A DNA stretch of 64,000 bases from AP-15 sp963833745 (GTDB taxonomy: Bacteria; Pseudomonadota; Alphaproteobacteria; ATCC43930; CGMCC-115725), in contig CAWHZD010000005.1 in NCBI GenBank assembly GCA_963833745.1, forward strand, positions 1-64,000. The letters run 5' to 3'. Of this stretch, positions 50,292 to 60,161 are shown one piece after another; position 1 is the first letter of the stretch, and each line of letters begins with the position of its first letter. The translations under genes and the position numbers were made by a program. The notes beneath the pieces are model-generated. The model was not told where the DNA came from, searched no databases, and was given only the letters and a program-made list of their open reading frames with translations.

Positions 50292-51524
50292 TTACGCGCC
50301 TGGTCGCAACAGTTCCGGCGAATGGCGCAGCACGGTGCGGCGACCATGCTTGTAGACGACGAGAGGGGGGCGGATTTGGGCGATGGCCTGCTCCGGGCTT
50401 TCGGCGTCGATGACGACGACGTCGGCCGGGTTGCCGACCGCGAGCCCATAATCCTTCAGGTTTAGCAGGCGGGCCGAGCGCTCGGTCAGCATCGCAAAAC
50501 ATTCGCGCAATTGTTCAGTGCGGCCGATCTGCAGCACATTGGCGTGCAGATTGGCCATGCGGATCAGCGAGCAGTCGCCATACGGGGTGACCGGGTTCAG
50601 CACGTTGTTGGTCGACAATGAGCAATTGACGCCGCGCTCGACCAGGAAATTGGCGTCGGCGACGCCGCGACGGATATTGTGGTCCTGGTCGCGGCCCATA
50701 ACGAACAAATCGGTCAGCGGCAACACCGTGACGGCGACGCCGGCATCGGCCATACGCCGGGCGATCGCCGCGAGGCGATCGGTCGGCATCGTCGACAATT
50801 TTGCCATGTGGCCGACCGTGACCCGGCCGCCGCGGCGGTATTGCTCGGCCAGATCGCAAACCAGCGGCACATCGAGCTCGTCTGGCCCGTCGCCGACATC
50901 GAGATGGAGGTCGATGTCGGCGTCGAAATCGCGCGCCAACTCAAAGATGCGGCGGATCTGGCCGGCATGGTCCGGGTCGTAGCGCGGGGCACCACCGATC
51001 GCAGTGGCGCCGCGTTTCAGCCCCTCGACCAGCAATTCCTCGGTGCCGGGGTAATTGGTCAGCCCGTCTTGCGGAAAGACGCAGATCTCGATGTCGACCG
51101 CCCATTTGTAGTCGGCGATCAGCGACTGCACGCCGTCAAAGCCGCGCATCCCGATCGCCGGGTCGACCTCGACCTGGGTGCGCATGCGGGTCGTACCGTT
51201 GACGATGCAGTCTTCGAGGGTCTGCGCCGCGCGCCGGCGGGTGTCGTCGACGGTCAGGTCCTTCTTGATCTCCGCAACCCGCTTCATCGGGTTGATGCGG
51301 CGACCGGTCTCCGCCGGCAGGCGGTCGATCAGCCGCGACTTGTCGAGATGGATGTGGGTCTCGATCAGCCCGGCGCAGGCAAGCCGCCCGACCGCGTCAT
51401 AGCTCTCGCGCGCCTCGCCGAGGCCGTGCCCGATCGCCGCGATCCGGCCGTCGACGACGCCGATATCGACCGGCTCCGCCCCCGGGCGGCCGGCCGGCCT
51501 GACATTGCGGATGATCAGATCCAT
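50292..51524 (-). CDS. Amidohydrolase, cytosine deaminase-like
   Basis: A 410-residue amidohydrolase-superfamily enzyme of the cytosine deaminase/AtzC-like group. LIETHIHLDKSRLIDRLPAE carries the HxH metal pair and the Lys after it; DIDLHLDVGDGPDELDVPLV, RRGGRVTVGHMAKLSTMPTD (His) and MGRDQDHNIRRGV (Asp) complete the site. N-terminal MDLIIRNVRPAGRPGAE and C-terminal GNPADVVVIDAESPEQAIAQ give the composite beta-sandwich. It should hydrolyse an amino group or cyclic amide in a heterocycle. The two-gene neighbourhood (GlcG-like gene upstream, same strand) does not fix the substrate. Confidence 0.85.
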   Translation of the reverse strand: MDLIIRNVRPAGRPGAEPVDIGVVDGRIAAIGHGLGEARESYDAVGRLACAGLIETHIHLDKSRLIDRLPAETGRRINPMKRVAEIKKDLTVDDTRRRAAQTLEDCIVNGTTRMRTQVEVDPAIGMRGFDGVQSLIADYKWAVDIEICVFPQDGLTNYPGTEELLVEGLKRGATAIGGAPRYDPDHAGQIRRIFELARDFDADIDLHLDVGDGPDELDVPLVCDLAEQYRRGGRVTVGHMAKLSTMPTDRLAAIARRMADAGVAVTVLPLTDLFVMGRDQDHNIRRGVADANFLVERGVNCSLSTNNVLNPVTPYGDCSLIRMANLHANVLQIGRTEQLRECFAMLTERSARLLNLKDYGLAVGNPADVVVIDAESPEQAIAQIRPPLVVYKHGRRTVLRHSPELLRPGA

Positions 51525-51683
51525 GCCCCGCCCTCATCCCCTAACCGGGTAACGACAGGGAGAATAGCGTTGCCTCACGCCGTCAGGGAAGCGCTGGGAG
51601 TCCTGGTTCGAAGGCGCGCGGCACTCCCCGTCGTGTCGCGGCGCGGCACAATCCCTCGATCTCCCCGCGAGTGGCGCGATTTG

Positions 51684-52079
51684 CTACAGCTGTTCCACCC
51701 CGGCGCGGGCGCAGTCTTCGTCCTGCTGCGAGGTGCCGCCGCCGACGCCGCAAGCGCCTTCGACGGCGCCGCCGCGGATGATCGGCACGGCCCCCTGGCC
51801 CATGATCATGTGGCCGCCTTCGGCGGCGGCGATGCCGCGCGGGGTTGGCTGGTCGGCGCGTGCCGCCATCTCGCCGCTCGGCCGCCCGAATGCGGCCGAG
51901 GCGACTGCTTTGCCCTGGCAGCCGTAGGCGCTGGCCCAGATCGCCCCGTCCATGCGCTGGAATGCAACCAACCTGCCGCCGCCGTCGCACACCGCCGCGC
52001 TTATCTTGATGTTCAGCTCCTCCGCCTTCCTCACCGCGCCGCGAAGAACGCGGTTAGCTTCGTCGAGTGTCAGTGTCAT
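51684..52079 (-). CDS. GlcG/HbpS-family protein (DUF336)
   Basis: A 131-residue single-domain protein of the heme-binding GlcG/HbpS family. Typical opening MTLTLDEANRVLRGAVRKAE, CDGGGRLVAFQRMDGAIWAS, AYGCQGKAVASAAFGRPS, and the glycine-rich PIIRGGAVEGACGVGGGT. Members occur beside catabolic genes and may bind heme or help cofactor or substrate handling; exact role unknown. The start ATG 52079 has GAAAGGAA upstream. It lies 160 bases before the amidohydrolase on the same strand and could be part of the same unit. Confidence 0.85.
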   Translation of the reverse strand: MTLTLDEANRVLRGAVRKAEELNIKISAAVCDGGGRLVAFQRMDGAIWASAYGCQGKAVASAAFGRPSGEMAARADQPTPRGIAAAEGGHMIMGQGAVPIIRGGAVEGACGVGGGTSQQDEDCARAGVEQL

Positions 52080-52421
52080 CGAGTGCTTTCCTTTCCCCTT
52101 GGGATATTGCTGCCTGCCGCCCCGACTATAGCGCAAGCCCATGACCGCAACCCGTCCAAATCTCAGCGCCGGCCAGCCTAGGTGCAGCCAGAACAATCCC
52201 CTGCGATAAGGATACGGCGATTAGAGGGTTATCGGCTCGATGGCGTTATGCTTAAATGGTTTTTCAATGCAACCCGTCTTACTTTCTTATGGTGCTATGG
52301 TGCCTATTCGGCGAAATCGGAAGCTCGTTATCAGGGGGGCTGCCCCCGCTGGGTAGCAATCCGAAATTCGGTGGAGTAGTGCTTGGGGGGCGGTTCCGGC
52401 TGCCAAAAGCAGGAGGGAGAT
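52080..52421. other. Intergenic region upstream of the DUF2092 gene
   Basis: About 340 bases, less GC-rich than its neighbours, between divergent genes. Contains the palindrome GGGGGCTGCCCCC near 52335-52347. No supportable ORF. The AGGAGGGAGAT immediately before 52422 is a strong ribosome-binding site for the next gene. Confidence 0.4.
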
Positions 52422-53237
52422 GTGAAGCTTCGAATTCTGGCGTTTCTCGGCATGTTGGTCGGCGGCGGGCTCGCCGGCCTCGTGCCGGTCACGACCCTGG
52501 CGGCAGAGCCGGCCAGCCCGGCAAAATCGCAAATCAGCGACGAGGCGAGCGCCGCTCTGCAGCGCATGGGAGAGACCCTGCGCGCACAGCAATTTTCATT
52601 TCAGGCGCAGACGTTCCGGGTCTATGCCGGTCCTAAGGGCGAGCCGTTGCACATCTTCCATACTCTCGATGTCACGGTACGGCGGCCAAACCGGATGCTC
52701 GTCTTGAGAAACGGCGACGACGGGGCGGGGAAGCTCGCCTATGACGGCAAGACGCTGGTGATCTACATGGCCGATGCCAACAAATACGCCAGCATCCCGG
52801 TACCGGGCACGATCGAAGGGATGATGAAGGAGGCGATTGGCAGGCTCGGCGTCGACTTCCCGCTTGCCGACTTTTTGACCAACTCGCCAAGCAAGTCATT
52901 TCTGAGCGGCGTCACTGAGGGCCAGGTCGTCAATACGGTGACGATCGACGGCGTTCCTTGCCTGCACATGTTCTTCGTACAGCCGCCCGGGATCGAGCTC
53001 GAACTGTGGGTGGAAAAGAACGAGCAGTCTTTGCCGCGCCGGCTGGTCGTGACCTATCGGTCTCTGCCCGGCGAGCCGAATTTCATCGCGACGATGTCGA
53101 AATGGGACTTCTCGGTGCGCCCCGTCGATGCCGATTTCGTCTTTCAGCCGCCGCCTGGCGCGGTGCAGGTGGCTTTGAAGCCCCCTGCTGCGGCCGGCTC
53201 GACGGCCAAGAGCAAGACCCCGGGAGTCGCCAAATGA
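52422..53237 (+). CDS. DUF2092 periplasmic protein
   Basis: A 271-residue exported protein with signal peptide (LRILAFLGMLVGGGLAGLVP ... LAAEP). The mature part, DEASAALQRMGETLRAQQFS, FHTLDVTVRRPNRMLVLRNG, KTLVIYMADANKYASIPVPG and MSKWDFSVRPVDADFVFQPP, matches DUF2092, a LolA/LolB-like predicted periplasmic fold probably involved in lipid or lipoprotein handling (inference from fold similarity). The start is GTG 52422 with a very strong ribosome-binding site. It overlaps the following secreted protein gene (ATGA), a pairing that recurs for this family. Confidence 0.86.
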   Translation: MKLRILAFLGMLVGGGLAGLVPVTTLAAEPASPAKSQISDEASAALQRMGETLRAQQFSFQAQTFRVYAGPKGEPLHIFHTLDVTVRRPNRMLVLRNGDDGAGKLAYDGKTLVIYMADANKYASIPVPGTIEGMMKEAIGRLGVDFPLADFLTNSPSKSFLSGVTEGQVVNTVTIDGVPCLHMFFVQPPGIELELWVEKNEQSLPRRLVVTYRSLPGEPNFIATMSKWDFSVRPVDADFVFQPPPGAVQVALKPPAAAGSTAKSKTPGVAK

Positions 53238-53665
53238 AGTATCTGGCCACGATCTGCATCAGCGTGCTGTTGGCCGCATCGGCCGGCTCGAACGCTTTCG
53301 GCTGGGGTGCCGTCGCCGGACCGCGTGGAGGTGCCGCCTATCGCGGGCCGATGGGGGGTGCGGCAGTGCGCGGCCCCAATGGGAGCGCTGCCGTGCGCGG
53401 TCCCTATGGCGCTGGTGCGGTGCGCGGCCCGGCGGGGAATGTCGCGGTGCGCGGTCCTGGTTACGGCGGCGCCTATCGTGGCGGCGCCTACTATGGCGGC
53501 GGCTATCGCGGCGGCGCCTATTATGGCGGAGCGGGGGTGGCGGCGGGCGTGGCTGTCGGTGCGGCGGTCGGTACCGCGGCCGCAGCCTCGGCCTATTCGG
53601 CGCCCTATTATTACCCGCCGCCCTATTACTGCGCTCCGGGCTACAGCTGCCCGCCGCCCTATTAG
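53234..53665 (+). CDS. Gly/Tyr-rich repeat secreted protein
   Basis: A 143-residue protein with a signal peptide (MKYLATICISVLLAASAGSN AFG) followed by tandem degenerate repeats of about eight residues: GAAYRGPM, GAAVRGPN, GSAAVRGPY, GAGAVRGPA, GNVAVRGPG, then GAYRGGAYYGGGYRGGAYYG, a hydrophobic Ala/Gly/Val helix (GVAAGVAVGAAVGTAAAASA) that looks like a glycine-zipper membrane segment, and a Tyr/Pro/Cys tail (YYYPPPYYCAPGYSCPPPY). Translation is coupled to the DUF2092 gene. It could be a cell-envelope structural protein exported with help of its partner (inference). Confidence 0.8.
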   Translation: MKYLATICISVLLAASAGSNAFGWGAVAGPRGGAAYRGPMGGAAVRGPNGSAAVRGPYGAGAVRGPAGNVAVRGPGYGGAYRGGAYYGGGYRGGAYYGGAGVAAGVAVGAAVGTAAAASAYSAPYYYPPPYYCAPGYSCPPPY

Positions 53666-53702
53666 GCGTCGCTCTGATCCGGACGTACGCGGGGATCTCG
53701 GG

Positions 53703-54614
53703 TCAGCGGGCGAAAGTGGAAAAGATCTCGTCGAGCGCGGTTAACTGGTTGCCGTTGACCGAATTGGGGACGAGCACCGGCGTGTTGCAGCCGGCGGCGT
53801 ACCAGGCCGCGAGCCGGTCGCGGACCTTGGTCGGGGATCCGTAGAGGGAGTTGTCGGCGATCCAGCGGTCGGTCAGGTAGCGTGGGATGTCGTCGCGGCG
53901 GTTGTCGGCCAGCGCTTTTTCGATCGCCGCCATCTCCTCGCCGTAGCCCGCTTCCTTCCAGTAATTGCGGTAGTTCGGCAGCAGCACGTAGCGCACCAAC
54001 CGCCGGCGGTGCAACTCCACTGCTGCGCCCTCGTCGTCGGTGATGCACACCGGCAGCATGTTGCCGATGAGGAAATCCGGGTCGTTGCGCTTGGCCGGGG
54101 GGACGACGGCGAGCGATTGCGCCATGTGCGACAGGCTGGCATTGGCGAACAACACGCCTTCGGCGATCTCGGCGGCGAGCGCCACCATCCGCTTGCGCAA
54201 TGCGGCGAGCACGATCGGCGGCAACGCGCCGATGCCGTCAAACGACTTCAGTTTCTCGACAAAAGCGCGGGTGTCAGCCAGCGGCTTTCCAACTGTGATG
54301 TCGAGCCGCTGGTGCATGGGCCCGTGCGCCACGCCGATGCCAAAGCGAAAGCGCCCGCCCGAAACCTCGTGGATATAGGCCGCGCTCATCGCGAATTCTT
54401 CGGCCGTCTGGGCATAGATCGGCGCGATCGCGGTGCCGAAGCGGATCCGCTCGGTGGCTAGCGCCAGCCCGGTGCATTGCGCCATGTTGCTCCAGCGGCT
54501 CGGCATGTAGATGCCGGAAAAGCCGCGCCGCTCGATGTCGCGGGCGATGTCCAGGGTCCGCCGCCGCCGCCCCGGCACGGCAACAAGACCGATCGCAGGA
54601 AGCGGGTCGGCCAT
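53703..54614 (-). CDS. LLM-class flavin-dependent oxidoreductase
   Basis: A 303-residue luciferase-like (F420 or FMN) TIM-barrel enzyme. IERRGFSGIYMPSRWSNMAQ, IRFGTAIAPIYAQTAEEFAM, YIHEVSGGRFRFGIGVAHGP and the helical end RDRLAAWYAAGCNTPVLVPN are typical of the F420-dependent/alkanal-type group. ATG 54614 (MADPLPAIGLVAVPG). Substrate unknown; next to a NucS-like nuclease and a second LLM enzyme, with which no pathway is obvious. Confidence 0.88.
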   Translation of the reverse strand: MADPLPAIGLVAVPGRRRRTLDIARDIERRGFSGIYMPSRWSNMAQCTGLALATERIRFGTAIAPIYAQTAEEFAMSAAYIHEVSGGRFRFGIGVAHGPMHQRLDITVGKPLADTRAFVEKLKSFDGIGALPPIVLAALRKRMVALAAEIAEGVLFANASLSHMAQSLAVVPPAKRNDPDFLIGNMLPVCITDDEGAAVELHRRRLVRYVLLPNYRNYWKEAGYGEEMAAIEKALADNRRDDIPRYLTDRWIADNSLYGSPTKVRDRLAAWYAAGCNTPVLVPNSVNGNQLTALDEIFSTFAR

Positions 54615-54643
54615 GATTACTCCAAGATCATCGTCGGATCGGA

Positions 54644-55213
54644 TTATTGCGCAGGCGACGAGACCGTCTCGAAGGAAAATCTAAAGCCGTATCGCACAAG
54701 CGCCACATTAGGCACCGCGCGCGCAGCAGCCACCGCACGTGGTGAAAAATCTCTCGCGATCAGGATACCGCGTACCGACGCGGTGTTCGCCATAAGCTCA
54801 CCGATATAGGCGAGGATCTGCCCGATTGCGTCTCGATCGGCGGTCCCGGTCTTCAGCTCGATGACTACGGTCGCGCCGGCCTTATCCTGAGCCGTTATAT
54901 CAATGCGGCCGATTGGGATCGTCTGCTCCTTGCCTTCATCGATGATCGTCAATTGCGGATCCAGCTGAGCAATGTTCGCCCGCAAGGCATTTTGCAGATC
55001 CCGTTCAAGGCCAAAGGCAGCGTCAACCGCCTCGACCACCTCATTATTTGTATTATCGTCCGGAAGGTATCTCCCCATTGTGACATTCGCTTTGACCGCC
55101 GCTACCTGTCCGGGCAACACGCCGACCCTTTCGGCGATTTCGATGCTGCTTGGAACTGGGGACTGTTTGAGCAACTGTAGGATTTGATCTCTTTCGTCAC
55201 CAGTTACTGGCAT
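54644..55213 (-). CDS. NucS-like endonuclease domain protein
   Basis: A 189-residue protein. Residues 1-60 form a small helical, HTH-like domain (ILQLLKQSPVPSSIEIAERV, GVLPGQVAAVKANV); residues 70-189 are a PD-(D/E)xK nuclease of the NucS/DUF91 kind: LERDLQNALRANIAQLDPQL, GRIDITAQDKAG (Asp), ATVVIELKTG (ExK) and AIGQILAYIGEL (Gln). NucS cuts mismatched DNA, but relatives with other N-terminal domains may act in defence or repair. Start ATG 55213 with GAGGAG upstream. It stands between two LLM genes without obvious partner genes. Slightly lower G+C than neighbours. Confidence 0.82.
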   Translation of the reverse strand: MPVTGDERDQILQLLKQSPVPSSIEIAERVGVLPGQVAAVKANVTMGRYLPDDNTNNEVVEAVDAAFGLERDLQNALRANIAQLDPQLTIIDEGKEQTIPIGRIDITAQDKAGATVVIELKTGTADRDAIGQILAYIGELMANTASVRGILIARDFSPRAVAAARAVPNVALVRYGFRFSFETVSSPAQ

Positions 55214-55265
55214 TGGCTACCGCTCCTCTACGTCCGAAAAAATTGGAGGCGGTTGGGATGCGCGG

Positions 55266-56471
55266 CTACTCCGCGGCCTGGGCGCGGGTGACTTGCACGG
55301 AATTGGGGCCGTAGCGGTCACGATAGGGCTGGGTGTCGATTTCTTCCAATTCGATCTCGCGGTTCAGGACGCGTTGTTTCCAGGCCTGGTGCTCGAGCTC
55401 GTGGTCATGGAATTCGGGCATCACCTCGCGGGCGAAGAGTTCGAGGCTCTCGCAGATATGCTCGTGCGTGTTCTTGCCCGCCTGGTTCAGAAAGATGACC
55501 TGGTCGATATTCGAGGTCTCAAACCGCCGCAATTTGCGCCGGATCGTCTCGGGCGAGCCAATCAGCCCGCCGGCCAAGGCGCGGGCGAGGTTGTCAGGGT
55601 TGGCGTGCTTCCACTTTTCGTATTCGTCCCACAGATTGACCTCGCCGGGTTTGGGCCGCTCGCGGTTGGGGCTCAGCCCGTAAAAGCTCAGGGCGAACTG
55701 AAAGAACGGGATGCCGTCGGCGCGGCGGCGCGCCTCCTCGTCGGTCGGCGCGCACATGAAATAGCTGGTCAACGCCAAATTAGGATTGGTCACATAGTCG
55801 GCGAGCTTTTCCTGGCGCTTGGTGAAGGCGTTGTAATAGGCGTGGACCCAGGCATGCGCCGCCTCGGCGCTCAAAAACTGGAAGGCGAGCGCGCCCAACC
55901 CGCGGCGGCCCGCCATCTCGATCGTCTCCAATTGCGAGCAGGCGCACCACAAAGGCGGATGCGGCTTTTGCAACGGCTTCGGCACGACATTGCGCAACGG
56001 GAAATCGAAATAGGGGCCGTGATATTCGCAGCCGCCATCCTTGAACATCGGGATGATCGCGCGCACCGCGTCTTCCCACACTGCCCGCTTCTCCTCGAAG
56101 GCGCGGCCGAAGGGTTCGAGCTCGGTGATGCTGGCGCTCTCGCCCATGCCGAATTCGACCCGGCCCTTACTGACGAGATCGAGTGCGGCGATGCGCTCGG
56201 CGACCCGCGCCGGGGGGCTCGTCGTCAGTTGCATGATGCCGTGCGCGAGCCGGATGTTTTTGGTGCGCTGGCTCGCGGCGCCGAGAAACACCTCGGGGGC
56301 CGGCGAATGCGAATATTCCTCGAGAAAGTGGTGCTCGACCTCCCAGGCGAAGTCGTAGCCGAGCCGATCGGCCAATTCGACCTGGTCGAGCGCGTTCTGG
56401 TACAGGCGGAACTCGCCGCCCGCCTCCCACGGGCGCGGCAATTGCAGCTCATAAAAAATGCCGAACTTCAT
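55266..56471 (-). CDS. LLM-class flavin-dependent monooxygenase
   Basis: A 401-residue luciferase-like flavoenzyme. MKFGIFYELQLPRPWEAGGE, DFAWEVEHHFLEEYSHSPAP, IRLAHGIMQLTTSPPARVAE, VSKGRVEFGMGESASITELE and the closing LIGSPETIRRKLRRFETSN IDQVIFL give the alkane/alkanesulfonate-type signature. The ATG at 56471 has a perfect AAGGAGG upstream. It is divergent from cysS by 87 bases. Monooxygenation of an alkyl or sulfur compound is likely; substrate unknown. Confidence 0.92.
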   Translation of the reverse strand: MKFGIFYELQLPRPWEAGGEFRLYQNALDQVELADRLGYDFAWEVEHHFLEEYSHSPAPEVFLGAASQRTKNIRLAHGIMQLTTSPPARVAERIAALDLVSKGRVEFGMGESASITELEPFGRAFEEKRAVWEDAVRAIIPMFKDGGCEYHGPYFDFPLRNVVPKPLQKPHPPLWCACSQLETIEMAGRRGLGALAFQFLSAEAAHAWVHAYYNAFTKRQEKLADYVTNPNLALTSYFMCAPTDEEARRRADGIPFFQFALSFYGLSPNRERPKPGEVNLWDEYEKWKHANPDNLARALAGGLIGSPETIRRKLRRFETSNIDQVIFLNQAGKNTHEHICESLELFAREVMPEFHDHELEHQAWKQRVLNREIELEEIDTQPYRDRYGPNSVQVTRAQAAE

Positions 56472-56558
56472 CGCTTCCTCCTTGGCGACTCCCGTCAGCC
56501 ACGCTCTGGCAGCGCGACTTCATGGACCGGCGGCGTGCAATCTGCTACCCGGTTCCTA

Positions 56559-57941
<1,383 letters not shown>

Positions 57942-57943
57942 CC

Positions 57944-58738
57944 ATGGCCGGCACCGATCATAGCCGGCTGGCGGTGAGCGGGGGGCCCGCGATCATCCTG
58001 GTCGAGCCGCAGCTCGGGGAGAATATCGGCACCGCGGCGCGCGCGATGATGAATTGCGCGCTCGACGATCTGCGGCTGGTGCGGCCGCGCGACGGCTGGC
58101 CCTCCGCCAGGGCGGCGGCCGCGGCCAGCGGCGCCGACACGGTGCTCGACCAGGCGCGTCTGTTTCCAAGCATCGAAGCGGCGACTGCCGATCTCGTCCA
58201 TGTCTACGCCTCGACGGCACGCGACCGCGGCATGGTCCGGCGCGAGGTGACGCCACGCCAGGCGGCGGCAGAGATGCGTCTCTACCTAGGTGCGGGCGAG
58301 CCCTGCGGCGTGTTGTTTGGGCCCGAGCGCACCGGCCTCCTGAACGACGATCTGACCTTGGCTGACACGGTGCTGACGGTTCCGCTCAACCCCGGCTTTT
58401 CGTCGCTGAACCTCGCCCAGGCGGTGATGATCGTCGGCTATGAATGGTACACCCTTGCGGCGGAGGCCGCGCCCGAGACCCTGCATACCGGGCTCAGCCG
58501 GCCGGCGACCAAAGCCGAGCTGACGAATTTTTTCGAGCACCTCGAGGAGGAGCTGGTGAAAAACGGCTTTCTGCGCAACCACGAAAGCCGCCCGAGCATG
58601 GTGCGCAATTTGCGCAGCCTGTTTCAGCGGGCGAACTGCACCGAGCAGGAGTTACGCACCCTGCACGGCGTCGTCACCGCCTTCGCCGGCCCACGCGAGC
58701 GGGCGAAGCGCGTCACCGACGGGCACTTGCCACGATGA
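57944..58738 (+). CDS. tRNA/rRNA methyltransferase, SpoU/TrmJ-like
   Basis: A 264-residue SPOUT-family methyltransferase. IILVEPQLGENIGTAARAMM (motif 1), GVLFGPERTGLLNDDLTLAD (motif 2) and VPLNPGFSSLNLAQAVMIVG (motif 3) are complete. The C-terminal helix (FEHLEEELVKNGFLRNHESR, MVRNLRSLFQRANCTEQEL) is that of TrmJ, which methylates the 2'-O of residue 32 in tRNAs. ATG 57944 begins two bases after the cysS stop, so they are probably co-transcribed. tRNA modification with tRNA charging is a sensible pair. Confidence 0.9.
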   Translation: MAGTDHSRLAVSGGPAIILVEPQLGENIGTAARAMMNCALDDLRLVRPRDGWPSARAAAAASGADTVLDQARLFPSIEAATADLVHVYASTARDRGMVRREVTPRQAAAEMRLYLGAGEPCGVLFGPERTGLLNDDLTLADTVLTVPLNPGFSSLNLAQAVMIVGYEWYTLAAEAAPETLHTGLSRPATKAELTNFFEHLEEELVKNGFLRNHESRPSMVRNLRSLFQRANCTEQELRTLHGVVTAFAGPRERAKRVTDGHLPR

Positions 58739-58839
58739 CGACAAGATCCCTCCTGGGTCGGGGGCGAACTCGCGACGCCGATATGGAGGTGGTTGGTGCG
58801 TAGAGTGCAGAGTGCCCGCGGTCCAGTATGTCGGCCGCA

Positions 58840-58905
58840 ACCCATCTCGTCTCCCTTCGCTGCGCACCGGGGCGCCTCCCTCTCCCCACCGAGGGCGGCG
58901 AGGGA
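58840..58905. repeat. GC-rich imperfect palindrome downstream of trmJ-like gene
   Basis: Contains CTCCCTTCGCTGCGCACCGG and CTCCCTCTCCCCACCGAGGG with CTC/GAG arms that pair in part (CCCTC...GAGGG). It lies between converging genes and could terminate either. Weak evidence. Confidence 0.35.
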
Positions 58906-58909
58906 AAAT

Positions 58910-60034
58910 CTAATACACGGCGCCGCGGGCGGTGATCGGCCAGATCGCTTCGACGCGGTTGTGGCGGATGCAGACGTACCAGTCGTAAAGGTTGACCGTC
59001 GGGTCGCAATGGCCGGGGACGAGACGGATCTTGTCGCCGATATGGAGGCGGTTGGTGGCGGCCGTCACGGCGAGGCGGCCGTGCTCGTCGGAGGCGCGCT
59101 CATAGGTGGCGGTGGGCTCGTCCCACACCAGGGGCGGGCCTGAATCGAATGCCAACGCCTTTAGCCCGGCGTCGACGATGGCGCGTTCCTCCGTCGGCCG
59201 GCTCATCACCGTCGCCCACACGAACAGGCTTGGCTCGAAGGCTTTGGTCGGGGCGCCGTCATGGTCGAGATTGCGCCCGTAATCGGCGTCCATGAAGATG
59301 TAGGAGCCGCATTGCAATTCGGTGTAGACGCCGCTCCCGGTCTCGAACTCGAAGCTGCCGGTGCCGGCGCCGGTCACGGCCGGGCACGGAATGCCATTCC
59401 GCGCCAGCAGATCGCGGGTGCGGCCGGCCTTGTCGGCTGCCTGGGCGATCGCCTGGCGGCGTTCGTCCCAGCCGCGCAGGTGCTGCGCCGAACCGTGATA
59501 GGCCTGCAGCCCGGCGAAGCTCAGATGTTGCGCATCAGCGATCTGCCCGGCGAGGTTAAGCGCCGGTTCGCCGGGTTCGACCCCGCATCGGTTGCCGCCC
59601 ATGTTGACCTCGACATATACCGGTATGGTCACTCCGGCCTCGGCCGCGGCCGCCTCGAGCGCGTCCACCTGCCCCCCGTCGTCGGCGCACACTGCGATCT
59701 TGGCGATCGGAGCGAGCGACATCAGCCGCCGCAATTTCTGCCGGCCGACAATCTCATTGGTGACGAGCACGTCCCGGACGCCGCCATAGACCATCGCCTC
59801 GGCCTCGCCGACCTTTTGCACGCAAACGCCGACGGCACCCTGAGCGACCTGCTTCAGTGCGATGACCGGGCATTTATGGGTCTTGGCATGCGGACGCAGG
59901 CGTACATTGCTGCCGGCGATCTGCTGCGGCAGGCGCGCCAGATTGCGCTCGAAGGCGTCGAGATCGATGATCAAAGCGGGGGTGTCGACCTCGTCGAGCG
60001 GCATGCCGATCTCGGCGGGCGGGCGGGTCGTCAT
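58910..60034 (-). CDS. DSD1-family PLP enzyme (D-threonine aldolase-like)
   Basis: A 374-residue fold-type III PLP enzyme (alanine racemase N-terminal barrel). VDTPALIIDLDAFERNLARL, NVRLRPHAKTHKCPVIALKQ (PLP lysine at 51), VEVNMGGNRCGVEPGEPALN and C-terminal CDPTVNLYDWYVC, a metal site as in D-threonine aldolase. Acts on D-3-hydroxy amino acids with a divalent cation. ATG 60034 (MTTRPPAEIGMPLDEV) is preferred; the frame extends upstream without conservation. Together with the D-aminoacylase-like gene at 27761 it suggests use of D-amino acids (inference). Confidence 0.9.
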   Translation of the reverse strand: MTTRPPAEIGMPLDEVDTPALIIDLDAFERNLARLPQQIAGSNVRLRPHAKTHKCPVIALKQVAQGAVGVCVQKVGEAEAMVYGGVRDVLVTNEIVGRQKLRRLMSLAPIAKIAVCADDGGQVDALEAAAAEAGVTIPVYVEVNMGGNRCGVEPGEPALNLAGQIADAQHLSFAGLQAYHGSAQHLRGWDERRQAIAQAADKAGRTRDLLARNGIPCPAVTGAGTGSFEFETGSGVYTELQCGSYIFMDADYGRNLDHDGAPTKAFEPSLFVWATVMSRPTEERAIVDAGLKALAFDSGPPLVWDEPTATYERASDEHGRLAVTAATNRLHIGDKIRLVPGHCDPTVNLYDWYVCIRHNRVEAIWPITARGAVY

Positions 60035-60161
60035 ATCGCCGGTCTCCGGGTGGTGTCTCGGTGCGGCGAGGCTCGCGCAGGCGGCGGGCAAATGCAACAG
60101 CGCGACCGCGGAGACAGTTCCGAGCTCTCCTCCCCGACAGGGCTCGGTGAAAAGAAGAGCG

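Noticed and set aside
55293..56558. Long N-terminal extension of the cysS frame
   Set aside because: This stretch is antisense to the LLM gene; cysS homologues start at MPLTLYNS, and the LLM gene has an ideal ribosome-binding site.
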